This document shows, piece after piece, positions 45,426 through 54,562 of a stretch of 64,000 nt of DNA. The notes under the pieces were generated by a model that was given only the letters and a program-made list of their open reading frames with translations, searched no databases and was not told where the DNA came from. How positions within the stretch are numbered: position 1 is the first letter of the stretch; every line of letters begins with the position of its first letter. The stretch is taken from assembly GCA_964343805.1 (NCBI GenBank), contig CAYFLR010000005.1, forward strand, positions 62,001 to 126,000, written 5' to 3'. The translations under genes were made by a program, and so were the position numbers. Source of the stretch: CAYFLR01 sp964343805 (GTDB lineage: Bacteria > Bdellovibrionota_B > Oligoflexia > CAYFLR01).

Positions 45426-46817
45426 TTAAAGTCGATTCAACCCATTCAAAGCCGCCACACGATAAGCTTCAGCCATAGTAGGATAATTAAACGTATTATT
45501 AATAAAATGCATTAAATTATTATGAGGTTTTTTTTGCGACATCACCAGCTGACCAATGTGGATAATTTCGGCGGCCTGATCACCAAAACAGTGAACGCCG
45601 AGCACCTCTAATGTTTGACGGTGGAAAAGAATTTTAAGCATCCCTACATTGATCCCTTCGATTTGTGAACGAGCCAGATTTCTGAAGGCCGAGTGCCCAA
45701 TTTCATAGGGAGTTTTTTCCTCGGTAAGTTCTCTTTCGGTTTTGCCTATGGAACTAATTTCGGGGGAAGTGTAAATACCCGTTGGGATGGATTTTAGCTG
45801 ATAATGGCACTCTCCATCCACTAAGTGAGTGGCGGCAAAACGTCCTTGATCAAAGGATGCACTGGCAAGACTGGGATAACCAATTACGTCACCCACCGCA
45901 TAAATATGCTCTAACTTGGTTTGATAGTGCTCATTGACGGGGATTTGTTGTCGGCTGTTGGGTTCAATACCAATTCCAGGAAGATTCAGTTCTGTGACAT
46001 TTCCACTGCGGCCATTGGCCCAAAGAAGATAGTCGGTTTTTAATTTTTTACCTGATCCGAGGTAGATGATCACTCCATCTTCTTTGGCGGTGACTTTCTC
46101 ATAGGTCTCATTATGATGAACATAGACCCCCTGGTCTCGGAGGTGATAACTGAGTGCATCCGTGATTTCATCGTCCAAAAAAGAGAGCAATCGATCGCGG
46201 GTATTCACTAAATTGGTTTTGATGCCGAGATTTTTCATTATGGAGGCGTATTCGCATCCAATCACTCCTGCGCCGTAAATGGTAATGCTAGTGGGTGATT
46301 TATCTAATTGAAGTACCGTATCACTGTCCAATATACGCTCATGATTAAAGTCGATATCTGGTGGATGATAGGGTCTAGACCCTGTTGCAATAATGAAATT
46401 GTCTGCAGTAAAGAGGTCTTGCCCCCCTTGATTTCCTTCAATTTTTAGGGTGTGCTCATCTTGGAAACAGGCCACCCCATGGAGCAGTCGAATGTGATTT
46501 CTTTTATAAAATTCACGGCGCATTTTGACCTGTTTGGCAATAACCGTTTCACTCCGCTTAATGAGATCGGGGTACTTTATGTGCAGTTGATCTGCTACAT
46601 TTTGAAAAAGAGGGTTAGAATTAAAGGTCTCTAATTGCTGTACAGAACATCTAAGAACTTTACTCGGGATAGTTCCATTATGAATGCAGTTTCCTCCGAT
46701 GACAGAGTGTTTTTCTACTACTGCCACTGATTTTCCAGCTTTAGCACATTTCATGGCTGCGCCTTCACCTGCTGGACCACTTCCTATAACTATTACATCA
46801 AATTTTTCAGTTTTCAT
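45426..46817 (-). CDS. sthA: Soluble pyridine nucleotide transhydrogenase-type flavoprotein
   Basis: A 463-residue FAD-dependent disulfide-reductase-fold protein. The Rossmann motif GSGPAGEGAA is at residue 12. The active-site segment GGNCIHNGTIPSK has only the first Cys of the redox pair, as in SthA/UdhA. The NAD motif GAGVIGCEYAS and FAD motif YAVGDVIG follow, and the dimer domain ends FNYPTMAEAYRVAALNG. It would transfer reducing equivalents between NADPH and NAD+ in the cytoplasm. AAGGAAA precedes ATG. It is a single gene ended by a strong terminator. Confidence 0.92.
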   Translation of the reverse strand: MKTEKFDVIVIGSGPAGEGAAMKCAKAGKSVAVVEKHSVIGGNCIHNGTIPSKVLRCSVQQLETFNSNPLFQNVADQLHIKYPDLIKRSETVIAKQVKMRREFYKRNHIRLLHGVACFQDEHTLKIEGNQGGQDLFTADNFIIATGSRPYHPPDIDFNHERILDSDTVLQLDKSPTSITIYGAGVIGCEYASIMKNLGIKTNLVNTRDRLLSFLDDEITDALSYHLRDQGVYVHHNETYEKVTAKEDGVIIYLGSGKKLKTDYLLWANGRSGNVTELNLPGIGIEPNSRQQIPVNEHYQTKLEHIYAVGDVIGYPSLASASFDQGRFAATHLVDGECHYQLKSIPTGIYTSPEISSIGKTERELTEEKTPYEIGHSAFRNLARSQIEGINVGMLKILFHRQTLEVLGVHCFGDQAAEIIHIGQLVMSQKKPHNNLMHFINNTFNYPTMAEAYRVAALNGLNRL

Positions 46818-46972
46818 GCTATTTCCTTAACTAAGTGCAGGATAAAGTCAATACTCTTACTATTATTTCACCAATGAAGAAGAACTGGCAACAAAATTCC
46901 TTTCCCAGCTTGCAACCAAAGGCAAAATCGATTAGAACTGAACCAGTACCAAATAATTATTAAGGGGGAAAG

Positions 46973-47734
46973 ATGATTAAATGGATTTTTAAAATCGCTG
47001 TGGTGCTTTTCTTTTTTAGTAGTCATTTAAATGCAGAAATGACCCTTCAAAAATTTGCCGGAAATATGGGAAGTTTTAACTACCGAGCCCTATCTATTTC
47101 TGGACCTCTTTCTCCCATTCATATTAGTTTCCTATGGAAGGATCAATCTATTTTGATCTCTTCTGGCATCACTTTATCTGGTGAACGGCGGTTTATGGGC
47201 TTCTCTTTCTCTAATAGTAAAGAGGGTCTCAGTCTAAAACAGCATTTGGACTTAATCCTGTTAAAAAATAAATTAAAGTGGAAAAGGAAAAGTTTAACCC
47301 TCTTAGAACAAGAGCTTTCCACAACTCTTAGCTTTTTAATCAATTTTATCTCTTTTGGTAGACCCTTATCACGCTTTCAAGGGCTGGTATTACGAAACTA
47401 TGACTCCTTTATAAATGAGCGCAGTTGGAAAGAAATATGCAACAAAATAGGGAAAGAGCATGAGGGAAAATACACCGCTTTTGAGAAAGAGTATGAGGGA
47501 TCGGGTATCGTGGGTGAAAAGGACACACGCTGTTTAGGACGCTGTGGAACGGGCTGTATGCAGGCCTTTCAAAAGAAAAAGTACCAATATACACAAGAGT
47601 GTTTTGATCATGATCTTTGCACTCGAACCGTTGGAACTATCCTCGGTGAATGTAAAGATGAGTTCTGGACGGCCTCAGATGGCTATCGTAATGCGGAAAA
47701 TTGTCCTCGCATTAGATTGCTGAATTCCCTTTAA
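46973..47734 (+). CDS. Secreted protein with phospholipase A2-like C-terminal motif
   Basis: A 253-residue protein with a signal peptide (1-21, ...HLNA-EMT) and a strong ribosome site (AAGGGGG). The N-terminal ~170 residues are unremarkable. The C-terminal ~75 carry a Cys-rich core: CLGRCGTGC, then TQECFDHDLCTRT and a late GECKDEF. PLA2 enzymes use a Gly-rich calcium loop with Cys and a C-x-x-H-D-x-C helix, where His-Asp act in catalysis; the ECFDHDLC helix fits this closely. The 3' end overlaps the convergent pelG by 23 nt. Activity is inferred from the motif. Confidence 0.6.
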   Translation: MIKWIFKIAVVLFFFSSHLNAEMTLQKFAGNMGSFNYRALSISGPLSPIHISFLWKDQSILISSGITLSGERRFMGFSFSNSKEGLSLKQHLDLILLKNKLKWKRKSLTLLEQELSTTLSFLINFISFGRPLSRFQGLVLRNYDSFINERSWKEICNKIGKEHEGKYTAFEKEYEGSGIVGEKDTRCLGRCGTGCMQAFQKKKYQYTQECFDHDLCTRTVGTILGECKDEFWTASDGYRNAENCPRIRLLNSL

Positions 47735-49088
47735 CAAAAGAGAAGTAGGGGAGATCGTTAAAAAGTCTCATGGCCACTATATAAGCCACAATGGATGTGA
47801 TCATAGATGAATAGAAGTAGCCATATCCATAGTAGGCGAATCCCATCTTAAGTGAAATATAACTACAAATCCCATTGGTGACAAAGAAGAAGACATTTAT
47901 CCATAGAATTTCTTTACTCAAGTCAAAGTAAGAGAGAATGATGGTTAAAAAGAGCAGTAGAACATGGAAGAAAGCTCCTAGAAGGGCAATGCGAAATATC
48001 CCCAGTTGGAGAAAGCCTATGCCGAAATAATCCAGAATCTGAGGGGCTAGGAGCACACAAATATAAGTGACACTGCCTTGGAGAATAAGAAAATTCCGGG
48101 CATTCTCTTGCATAGAGAGAACTATATCATGATGACTCTCTTTGATCTGTTTCAGAGTTCCATGATGGTGGATGTGCTTAAAAAAGGTCACATACTTTTC
48201 AAAAAAATCAGTCTCGGTGGAAACCACGAAAAAAGCCATGGCTGGAATAATAGATAGGTAGGCCAGAAAAGTGGCGCTGTCATAGATGGGAAAGGAGACC
48301 ATTCCACTGGGGAGAACCTGTCCCTCTTTCGCTGTCCACATCACCCATTTATCCACCCAGATAGCGAGGGAATAAAAAAGGCCCGAGTAGGCCAGACCCT
48401 GATATCTTTTAAAATAGGGAATGTAGGAGAAGAGTTTTTTTATAGCATAGGGATACTCTAAAAGGATGAGTGCGATGAGTATAATAATAATCACTGCTAA
48501 GCCGATATTAAATCCCCATATCATGCCATTGATGGAATGACTAATAGCAAAGAAGGAGGAAGCTAAAAAAGAGACCAACATGCCAATAAAGTAGGTGCGC
48601 GTGATAATTTTATACTCTTTTAAGGCCGATAAGAAGATAGAGGTAAACCAGATGGCAGATATGAGTAAGAAATTGATAAAAGCGCCCATCTGAATGTTTT
48701 GTGGGAACTTAGCAATATAGAAATAAAAAGGACCCGCAAAGAGAGCATCCACACTGAAAAGGAGCACCATCCCCCCGATGAGCATCCCGGGGGCCTCACT
48801 GGCATCTTGCTCATAAATAAGGTCAGACAGATACCTGGTTAATACAATCAAAATAGGGCCCGCCACTACCAAGGAAAAAGAGAAATTGTAGATAATAATT
48901 AAACGGAAAATGGACATCTCTTCGGGACTATTGTATTTGGATCCGAGAAGTACGATCCCAGCCAGCGCCAGCACTGTGAACAGCCAAGGGCCCGAAGAGA
49001 CCATCGCAGAGTGAAGATAAGCACCTGCTGTGGATAGAAAATTATCTTTACTTTTCAGTCTTCGCAGTTCAAATCCAATACCAGCCAT
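47712..49088 (-). CDS. pelG: Pel polysaccharide transporter PelG
   Basis: A 458-residue inner-membrane protein with ~12 TM helices and the PelG opening MAGIGFELRRL. PelG is a MATE-like flippase that, with PelD, E and F, moves the Pel polymer across the inner membrane. It is the last gene of the operon, 13 nt after pelF. The length is normal for the family. Confidence 0.93.
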   Translation of the reverse strand: MAGIGFELRRLKSKDNFLSTAGAYLHSAMVSSGPWLFTVLALAGIVLLGSKYNSPEEMSIFRLIIIYNFSFSLVVAGPILIVLTRYLSDLIYEQDASEAPGMLIGGMVLLFSVDALFAGPFYFYIAKFPQNIQMGAFINFLLISAIWFTSIFLSALKEYKIITRTYFIGMLVSFLASSFFAISHSINGMIWGFNIGLAVIIIILIALILLEYPYAIKKLFSYIPYFKRYQGLAYSGLFYSLAIWVDKWVMWTAKEGQVLPSGMVSFPIYDSATFLAYLSIIPAMAFFVVSTETDFFEKYVTFFKHIHHHGTLKQIKESHHDIVLSMQENARNFLILQGSVTYICVLLAPQILDYFGIGFLQLGIFRIALLGAFFHVLLLFLTIILSYFDLSKEILWINVFFFVTNGICSYISLKMGFAYYGYGYFYSSMITSIVAYIVAMRLFNDLPYFSFVKGNSAI

Positions 49089-49101
49089 ATATATACCTAC
49101 T

Positions 49102-50580
49102 TTAAGAAGAGTACTTTAGATAGATTTTATTATAAGCTTCATTAACATCTTTTAGATTGTAGTATTTAAAAACTCGCTCTTTGATGGCATTGCTGCATTG
49201 TTCATAGAGCTTGGGGCTATTTAGTATTTTAGCTATAGCCTCAGCGGTCCTTTTGGGAGAGGCCAGTGGGGTGACATCCCCCGCCTGCCCGAGAGGTGGA
49301 TCTTCATCAGATCGGCCAAAGATCATCTCTTTGCAGGCCCCCACATTAGTTGTGACAGAAGGAATACCTGAAGCCCCTGCTTCTAAAATGGTGAGAGGTT
49401 GGGCTTCACTGATACTGGTAAAAACGATCACATCCACTTTACCTAAGTAATCGTTAAGATTCACTCTGCCGGTGAAGGTGGTGTATTTCGCCATTCCTAG
49501 ATGATTGTATATAGTTAAACACTCATCATAGTAATCCTGATCTTCCTCGTAAGGTCCCATGATCAGCACTTCCACATCGGGAACTAAATTCTTCAAAATC
49601 GCGCAGGCTTGGAGGAAAGTTTTAACATCCTTGATAGGAACCACTCTTCCAATAAAAGCCACCGTCGGTTTTTCATGAGGAATTCTTTCGATTCCAGAAT
49701 AACGTTCCCAATCTATTCCATTGGGAATAATGCTCAGTTTCCGTTCATCGGCTCCATCTTCTTTTTGCAGCACTTGGTTCTCTTCATAGAGGGTGATAAT
49801 CTCCGAAGCTGCTTGATAGGTACTATTTGAAAAGCTGACAAAGTAATCTATCAGCAGGTCTTTGAGACCTTTTTCACTGTTTTCAAAGGTGAAACCTTTG
49901 GAATTTTTCTCATGGATCCAGGTGGCCATAGCCAACTCAATTCGGCGTTCGTTGGTGTAAATTCCATGTTCTGTGAGGATCAGTGGTCGATCATATTCTA
50001 AAAATGCCCGGGTACCTAAAAGGCCTGCATAGCCAGTGGATACCGCATGGTAGGCTTTACAATGAGGAATTTTGGGAACCAGCATGGATAGAAGTCCCCC
50101 CACCACCATTCGCCAAGTCCAGAAATAGTGGAGAAAGGAATTATTTTGGTATCCCTTATTGTACATCCGTTCCAGTAAACTCCAGGCGCCTTTAGAGTCT
50201 AATAAAATTCTACCTCCCAGGTTTTTGGGATAGTTTTTTATAAGTTTTAAAATTTCTGAGAGATCTTTGATGTCCCCTTTATGGAGGTAATTATCAAGCG
50301 GTTTCTCTAGGCTTTCAAGAAACCCATCATCTTTGCTGGTGTAGAGGCTGCCGGAGGGAAGCTCCTGTACAAAGATGTTGGTGATTCCCTTGACATTGGG
50401 AGGAAGTTGATACTTATGTTTTAAAGAGGCTTCAGGAGCCATTACGGATAAAATATGAAAGGTTAAATCTTTTTGCGCCGTGATCAGATCATGGGTCCAT
50501 GTGGCCACTCCCCCAGGGGTGTAGGGGTAGGTTCCTTCTAAAATTACACAGATGTCCGCATCAAATTCTTGTTCTTTCAT
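49102..50580 (-). CDS. pelF: Pel polysaccharide glycosyltransferase PelF
   Basis: A 492-residue GT4-family glycosyltransferase. The N-terminal donor/acceptor region starts DICVILEGTYPYTPGGVATW, the PelF hallmark. The C-terminal domain has AFIGRVVPIKDVKTF, FTGRVNLNDYL and SEAQPLTILEAGASGIP with the GT4 E-x7-E. It polymerises N-acetylgalactosamine/glucosamine-containing Pel using UDP-sugars. The start is ATG 50580, overlapping the pelE stop (ATGA). A GTG three codons upstream is less likely. Confidence 0.94.
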   Translation of the reverse strand: MKEQEFDADICVILEGTYPYTPGGVATWTHDLITAQKDLTFHILSVMAPEASLKHKYQLPPNVKGITNIFVQELPSGSLYTSKDDGFLESLEKPLDNYLHKGDIKDLSEILKLIKNYPKNLGGRILLDSKGAWSLLERMYNKGYQNNSFLHYFWTWRMVVGGLLSMLVPKIPHCKAYHAVSTGYAGLLGTRAFLEYDRPLILTEHGIYTNERRIELAMATWIHEKNSKGFTFENSEKGLKDLLIDYFVSFSNSTYQAASEIITLYEENQVLQKEDGADERKLSIIPNGIDWERYSGIERIPHEKPTVAFIGRVVPIKDVKTFLQACAILKNLVPDVEVLIMGPYEEDQDYYDECLTIYNHLGMAKYTTFTGRVNLNDYLGKVDVIVFTSISEAQPLTILEAGASGIPSVTTNVGACKEMIFGRSDEDPPLGQAGDVTPLASPKRTAEAIAKILNSPKLYEQCSNAIKERVFKYYNLKDVNEAYNKIYLKYSS

Positions 50581-51653
50581 TGGGCCCACAATTCAATAGT
50601 TTGGATGATTTTTGGTGGAAAAAGAGTTTTATTTAATAAGATGGACTTATGTTCTTCACAAAATTTGCGAAGCTCCTGGTAGTCTTTTAAAAAGTAGAGG
50701 CACTCCACATACCATAGATAAATTTTGGGGTTGTTGGAACCCTGATCTATGGCTATCTTTAAGGAGGAGGCCGCTTTTTCATAATTCTTTTCTCTGATCA
50801 AGAGTCGTCCTAAACGGAGATAAACCGATTCATCTTCGGGATTTGTTTTAAGATAGAGGTCATAATATTTATAGGCCTCTTGCCTATTACTATCTTCTCT
50901 ATCGGCATCCAGCAGACCACTGAAAGCATAATCATCAAAGTGATGAGCCAACTTTATTAAAGTTGCTGGTGCTGCGGGATCTTCCTCTTCCAGTGCTTTG
51001 AGCTCCATCGTCTTTTGGAAAAACTGGCTTTCTATAAGAGCCATGATGTTGGCGGTCTGTACTCTGATGGCATTTTCTCGGTCTGCCAAACCAATGCGGA
51101 TGGCTTCGGCAAATTCAGGTTTAAAGGCTTGTCCCATCATACTAAGGGCTCTTCGTTTTTGATTGGTGGTTCCCCGGATCATAACATCTACAAAAGGGAC
51201 CACCCCTTGCTGCTTGTCCTTATTTTTTTTGCTGTCTTCGATGAGTTCCATCAGGTCTTGGTTTTCCATGCTTTCATGCTCAGGAAAAAGAGCATCATAC
51301 CAATCTTCAAAAGATCTCACTTTGTTGCGGTATTTAAAAATGACGATCACACTCACTAAAGAGGCGGTGGCACCAATGGGTCCTAAAAAGGCGGTGAGAA
51401 AGAGGGTGAGGCTACTAAATCTTAAATCCACTCCCGCCTTTAACTGTTTAATAAACCAGGTGATGAGACAGGTGATAATTAAAAAATGAAAGAGCACCAC
51501 ATGAGGCAGGCTCATCTGTTTTAAAAGAAAAAAAGTAAAGAGCAGCACTTCACAAATAAACGTGACTCCATTGATGGCAATCGCCACTTTAAAAGCTTGT
51601 ATAGCGGTATCGGCCGCATTAGGATCTTTTTGTTGGAGCTCAGGCTGCCACAT
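50577..51653 (-). CDS. pelE: Pel inner-membrane protein PelE (TPR-containing)
   Basis: A 358-residue protein with TM helices in the first ~110 residues, a cytoplasmic helical middle and TPR-like repeats near the C-terminus (E-A-Y-K-Y-Y-D-L-Y-L-K-T-N-P-E-D, Y-E-K-A-A-S-S-L). Identity is from position between pelD and pelF and from fold; PelE sequences are poorly conserved. I use ATG 51653, six nt after GGAG. It overlaps the pelD 3' end by 14 nt. Confidence 0.8.
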   Translation of the reverse strand: MWQPELQQKDPNAADTAIQAFKVAIAINGVTFICEVLLFTFFLLKQMSLPHVVLFHFLIITCLITWFIKQLKAGVDLRFSSLTLFLTAFLGPIGATASLVSVIVIFKYRNKVRSFEDWYDALFPEHESMENQDLMELIEDSKKNKDKQQGVVPFVDVMIRGTTNQKRRALSMMGQAFKPEFAEAIRIGLADRENAIRVQTANIMALIESQFFQKTMELKALEEEDPAAPATLIKLAHHFDDYAFSGLLDADREDSNRQEAYKYYDLYLKTNPEDESVYLRLGRLLIREKNYEKAASSLKIAIDQGSNNPKIYLWYVECLYFLKDYQELRKFCEEHKSILLNKTLFPPKIIQTIELWAQ

Positions 51654-53028
51654 TGGTTTCTCCATTTAAATCAGGATGAGAGAAGAGGGCTTTCATCTGG
51701 AAGTCAAGCTCTGCTGGACAGTTGGCATTATTAAACTGTTTGGTAATCGCTTTGTTTAATTTATTCGCCACAATAGAGGTGTTTTCTAAATTAGCTCCTG
51801 GAAGGACAATGGCAAAACCCTGCTCGGTTTCATTGGAGTCAAAGGCCAGGTCGGTGGTTCTAAGAACCTCGTTAGCGGCTGCAGATATGGCTGGTGGAAC
51901 TTTCTCATAGTCCTCTAAAGTGAGCTTTTCCATATCTTTCACATTGATAAGAATCATGGAGATATCAAATTTAAAACGCATACCTAAAGCGGAAAGGATT
52001 TGCACTTGGTAGTTGAAATAACCTTTGGAAAGGAGGTTAAAGTCGGGATTGATAAATCGTCCGGCTTTTAGTTTTTCAACCTCTTTGGCTTTCATATAGG
52101 CACTAGATATCCACTCACAGAGAATCTTAAAATTTTCTACACTGGTGACATTGAGGTCCACAAAGCCCATATCTTCAATCTTAATCATGCCGAAAACCTC
52201 ATCGTCTTCTGCGAGTACGAGCGGTCCGGCCAAAACTCCCTGATCATCTAAAATAACCTGATCTTCTCGTTTGCTTACGGAAACGATTCTTCTCTCTGCC
52301 ACAATGGTTTTAAAAAGGGCGGTGCGGGGGTGAAAGTTTTTCTCCAGATCATGATCGGCTTTCCAGCCTTTGAACATAGTTCCCTTCAGTTGGTTGTCTT
52401 CAATCAAATAGAGCGAGAACTGCTTGCAGTTCATGATGGTGGTGGTGATTTTTTCGATTCCATCTAACACTTGATTGGGATCCATATTCTCAATGGCTTT
52501 AAAGGCCTGATACATAGTTGTCACTGTTTTTAATTGACCAGCTAAGGCTTTTTCTAAATTGTCTTTTTGACCACTCAATTGACGGAAAGATTCTGCCAGC
52601 ACATTTTGTTGGGTTTCCATGTCATGTTTGTCTTTTTCTAGATTTTCGCTCTGCCTTTTATGTTTAGTACGAATCTCCCCTAACACCACCGCAGCCACCA
52701 GCCACATATTAGGGGTTTTGCTGATGCGGAAGAGATAGCCAAATAGGTTTTCATCCAGGGTCTGAGGGGGGATGTTATAGAGCAAAAAGGCCAGTGAAGA
52801 CAAGATAGCAGCCGCCAAACCGGGAACCGTTCCATACTGCACCGTGACCAGCAGCACAATGATCCAAAAGGGATGGGGAGTCAAAGAGGCAAAGCGATCA
52901 CCTTGAAAGATAAAAGCATCAATCGCGAGAGCTCCGAGGAGAAAAATGGCAATCTCTATCAAAAAGGGCTGATGAGTGAGATGATAATGCCATTTTCGTT
53001 CTTGTTTTTCTTGGGGATTTCCATTCAT
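51640..53028 (-). CDS. pelD: Pel c-di-GMP receptor PelD
   Basis: A 462-residue protein with four N-terminal TM helices (~25-115), a coiled coil (~130-170), a GAF domain (~180-310) and a degenerate GGDEF domain. In the last, the I-site RTTD is intact (Arg390-Asp393), but the GGDEF loop is replaced by a sequence beginning SNETEQG, so it binds but does not make c-di-GMP. PelD activates the Pel synthase on ligand binding. I start at ATG 53028 with AAGGA upstream; a start 13 codons earlier overlaps the previous gene. Confidence 0.9.
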   Translation of the reverse strand: MNGNPQEKQERKWHYHLTHQPFLIEIAIFLLGALAIDAFIFQGDRFASLTPHPFWIIVLLVTVQYGTVPGLAAAILSSLAFLLYNIPPQTLDENLFGYLFRISKTPNMWLVAAVVLGEIRTKHKRQSENLEKDKHDMETQQNVLAESFRQLSGQKDNLEKALAGQLKTVTTMYQAFKAIENMDPNQVLDGIEKITTTIMNCKQFSLYLIEDNQLKGTMFKGWKADHDLEKNFHPRTALFKTIVAERRIVSVSKREDQVILDDQGVLAGPLVLAEDDEVFGMIKIEDMGFVDLNVTSVENFKILCEWISSAYMKAKEVEKLKAGRFINPDFNLLSKGYFNYQVQILSALGMRFKFDISMILINVKDMEKLTLEDYEKVPPAISAAANEVLRTTDLAFDSNETEQGFAIVLPGANLENTSIVANKLNKAITKQFNNANCPAELDFQMKALFSHPDLNGETNVAA

Positions 53029-53041
53029 AGGCTCGTCCTTA

Positions 53042-54562
53042 TTAAAACTGCCAATAAATATTGGCACCTACCATATGGGAGGAAAAGGGATTTTCACTTA
53101 TACTGGTATTATACTCGTAGTTGAGGGTACTATTCCATTTATTTTTTGTTAACCGGAGGTCTGCTTTTAACAGCCACCCTTTGGCTTCGGTGGTGGGGTT
53201 AAAGTAATAGGCGGGAGTGACCGCCATTTTTAAAGAGTCCTGGCTTCTTAGAACCTGCAGTTGGAGAGTATGTATTTGACTCTTGCCAAAAATAAGGGGA
53301 GTGGCATCCGCATCGTTAGGAATGCGCAGATCTAATTGATAAAGCGGAGAAAATAAAAGTTTTTCTGCTTTAAAGGCTTCCCATTTTACAAGATTAAAAA
53401 ATACTATCTCATTTTTATCTTTATAATTAGGTATTTCATGGAGATAGTAAGCTAAACGGGAAGTTATTGAAAGCTCTTTGGTGAATGTGGTTTGTCTCAA
53501 CAAGTGAATAGCATGGCGAGTGGCCTCCTGTTCGATGGTCAGCCAGTTCTCCCAATCGGGACTTCCGGCTTCTAATAATAAACCGGTACTGCCATGATGG
53601 TCTTTGAGACTTCCTTCTAATCTCCCTTCTACTCGATCAAAATTAGTAAGCAGGGTGAATATGGTATGAGCCTTTTTATTAATCAGGTATTTTGCCGCTG
53701 CCCCCACTTTTTGATAAAACTTACTCTTTTCTCCGTTTAAATGCTCTAGCTTTACTAGGGGAGTGATTATAAGATCTCTTTTAAGATACCAGTAGCCTTG
53801 AAATTCTACTTGGGTTCTTTGAGTCTCATTGGAGTAAAGATAGGTTTTGGTATCAGCGAAAACACTGGATGCTGGAGTGCTTTGTAAACTCTTTAACCGG
53901 TCCAAGAGGGAAGGCTCATTGGGGTGTTTTTCTAAGGCCTGTTTGGTCAGGGCGATCGCCTCCTTGATTTTGCCGCTACTTGCTTTCATTTCGATAAAAA
54001 AGAGGGCGGTGGGGAGATGGTCTGGATGTTTTGCATAGTGATCTTCCATCTGTTTAAAAGCTTTTGCTTTTTCTCCGGTGGACCAGAGAAACTTGATTTT
54101 AAGCAGTTCTTTTTGCGGAGAGATTTTTTTCACAACCTTTTTAATAATTGCCGGAGCTGCTTCTTCTACCTCTTTTTCTTCATTTAAAGTGAGATGGATG
54201 GTCTGCAAAGGGAGTTGGCTGGTATCGTGATCCACCTTTAATTGGATCTTGGGGCGCAGGATTATCAGCAGTTGATTGTACCCAGCGCGAATAGACTTAA
54301 TATAAGTGGGGTGTTTCTGAATGACTTTGGTGAGCCCATCTTGAATGGATTGATAGGGAAGAACCTCATTAAAGTTGAAAAGGACTTCTCCTTTTTCTTT
54401 GCTGATGGTAATGGGTTTAGCCAGAGAGAAGGTAAACTCCATAGATAGGTTGCCGTCAGTAAACTGGTAGCTAAGGCGGTTGGCGTTATCCTCCTGACCC
54501 ATCAGTGGAAAAAAGCAAACCAAAAACAACCCTAAGCCTAAAAGTAATTTACTGTAATCCAT
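53042..54562 (-). CDS. PelB-like outer-membrane barrel half (with short TPR region)
   Basis: A 506-residue protein: signal peptide (MDYSKLLLGLGLFLVCFFPLMG-Q), a beta/helical N-domain, TPR-like helices (~145-215), then ~300 residues of barrel strands ending MVGANIYWQF. Position and content match the C-terminal porin part of PelB, which in Pseudomonas is fused to a large TPR domain. Here the TPR part is the upstream gene. I take ATG 54562 over a longer start 15 codons upstream, because it begins the signal peptide and overlaps the TPR gene end by only 14 nt. Confidence 0.75.
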   Translation of the reverse strand: MDYSKLLLGLGLFLVCFFPLMGQEDNANRLSYQFTDGNLSMEFTFSLAKPITISKEKGEVLFNFNEVLPYQSIQDGLTKVIQKHPTYIKSIRAGYNQLLIILRPKIQLKVDHDTSQLPLQTIHLTLNEEKEVEEAAPAIIKKVVKKISPQKELLKIKFLWSTGEKAKAFKQMEDHYAKHPDHLPTALFFIEMKASSGKIKEAIALTKQALEKHPNEPSLLDRLKSLQSTPASSVFADTKTYLYSNETQRTQVEFQGYWYLKRDLIITPLVKLEHLNGEKSKFYQKVGAAAKYLINKKAHTIFTLLTNFDRVEGRLEGSLKDHHGSTGLLLEAGSPDWENWLTIEQEATRHAIHLLRQTTFTKELSITSRLAYYLHEIPNYKDKNEIVFFNLVKWEAFKAEKLLFSPLYQLDLRIPNDADATPLIFGKSQIHTLQLQVLRSQDSLKMAVTPAYYFNPTTEAKGWLLKADLRLTKNKWNSTLNYEYNTSISENPFSSHMVGANIYWQF

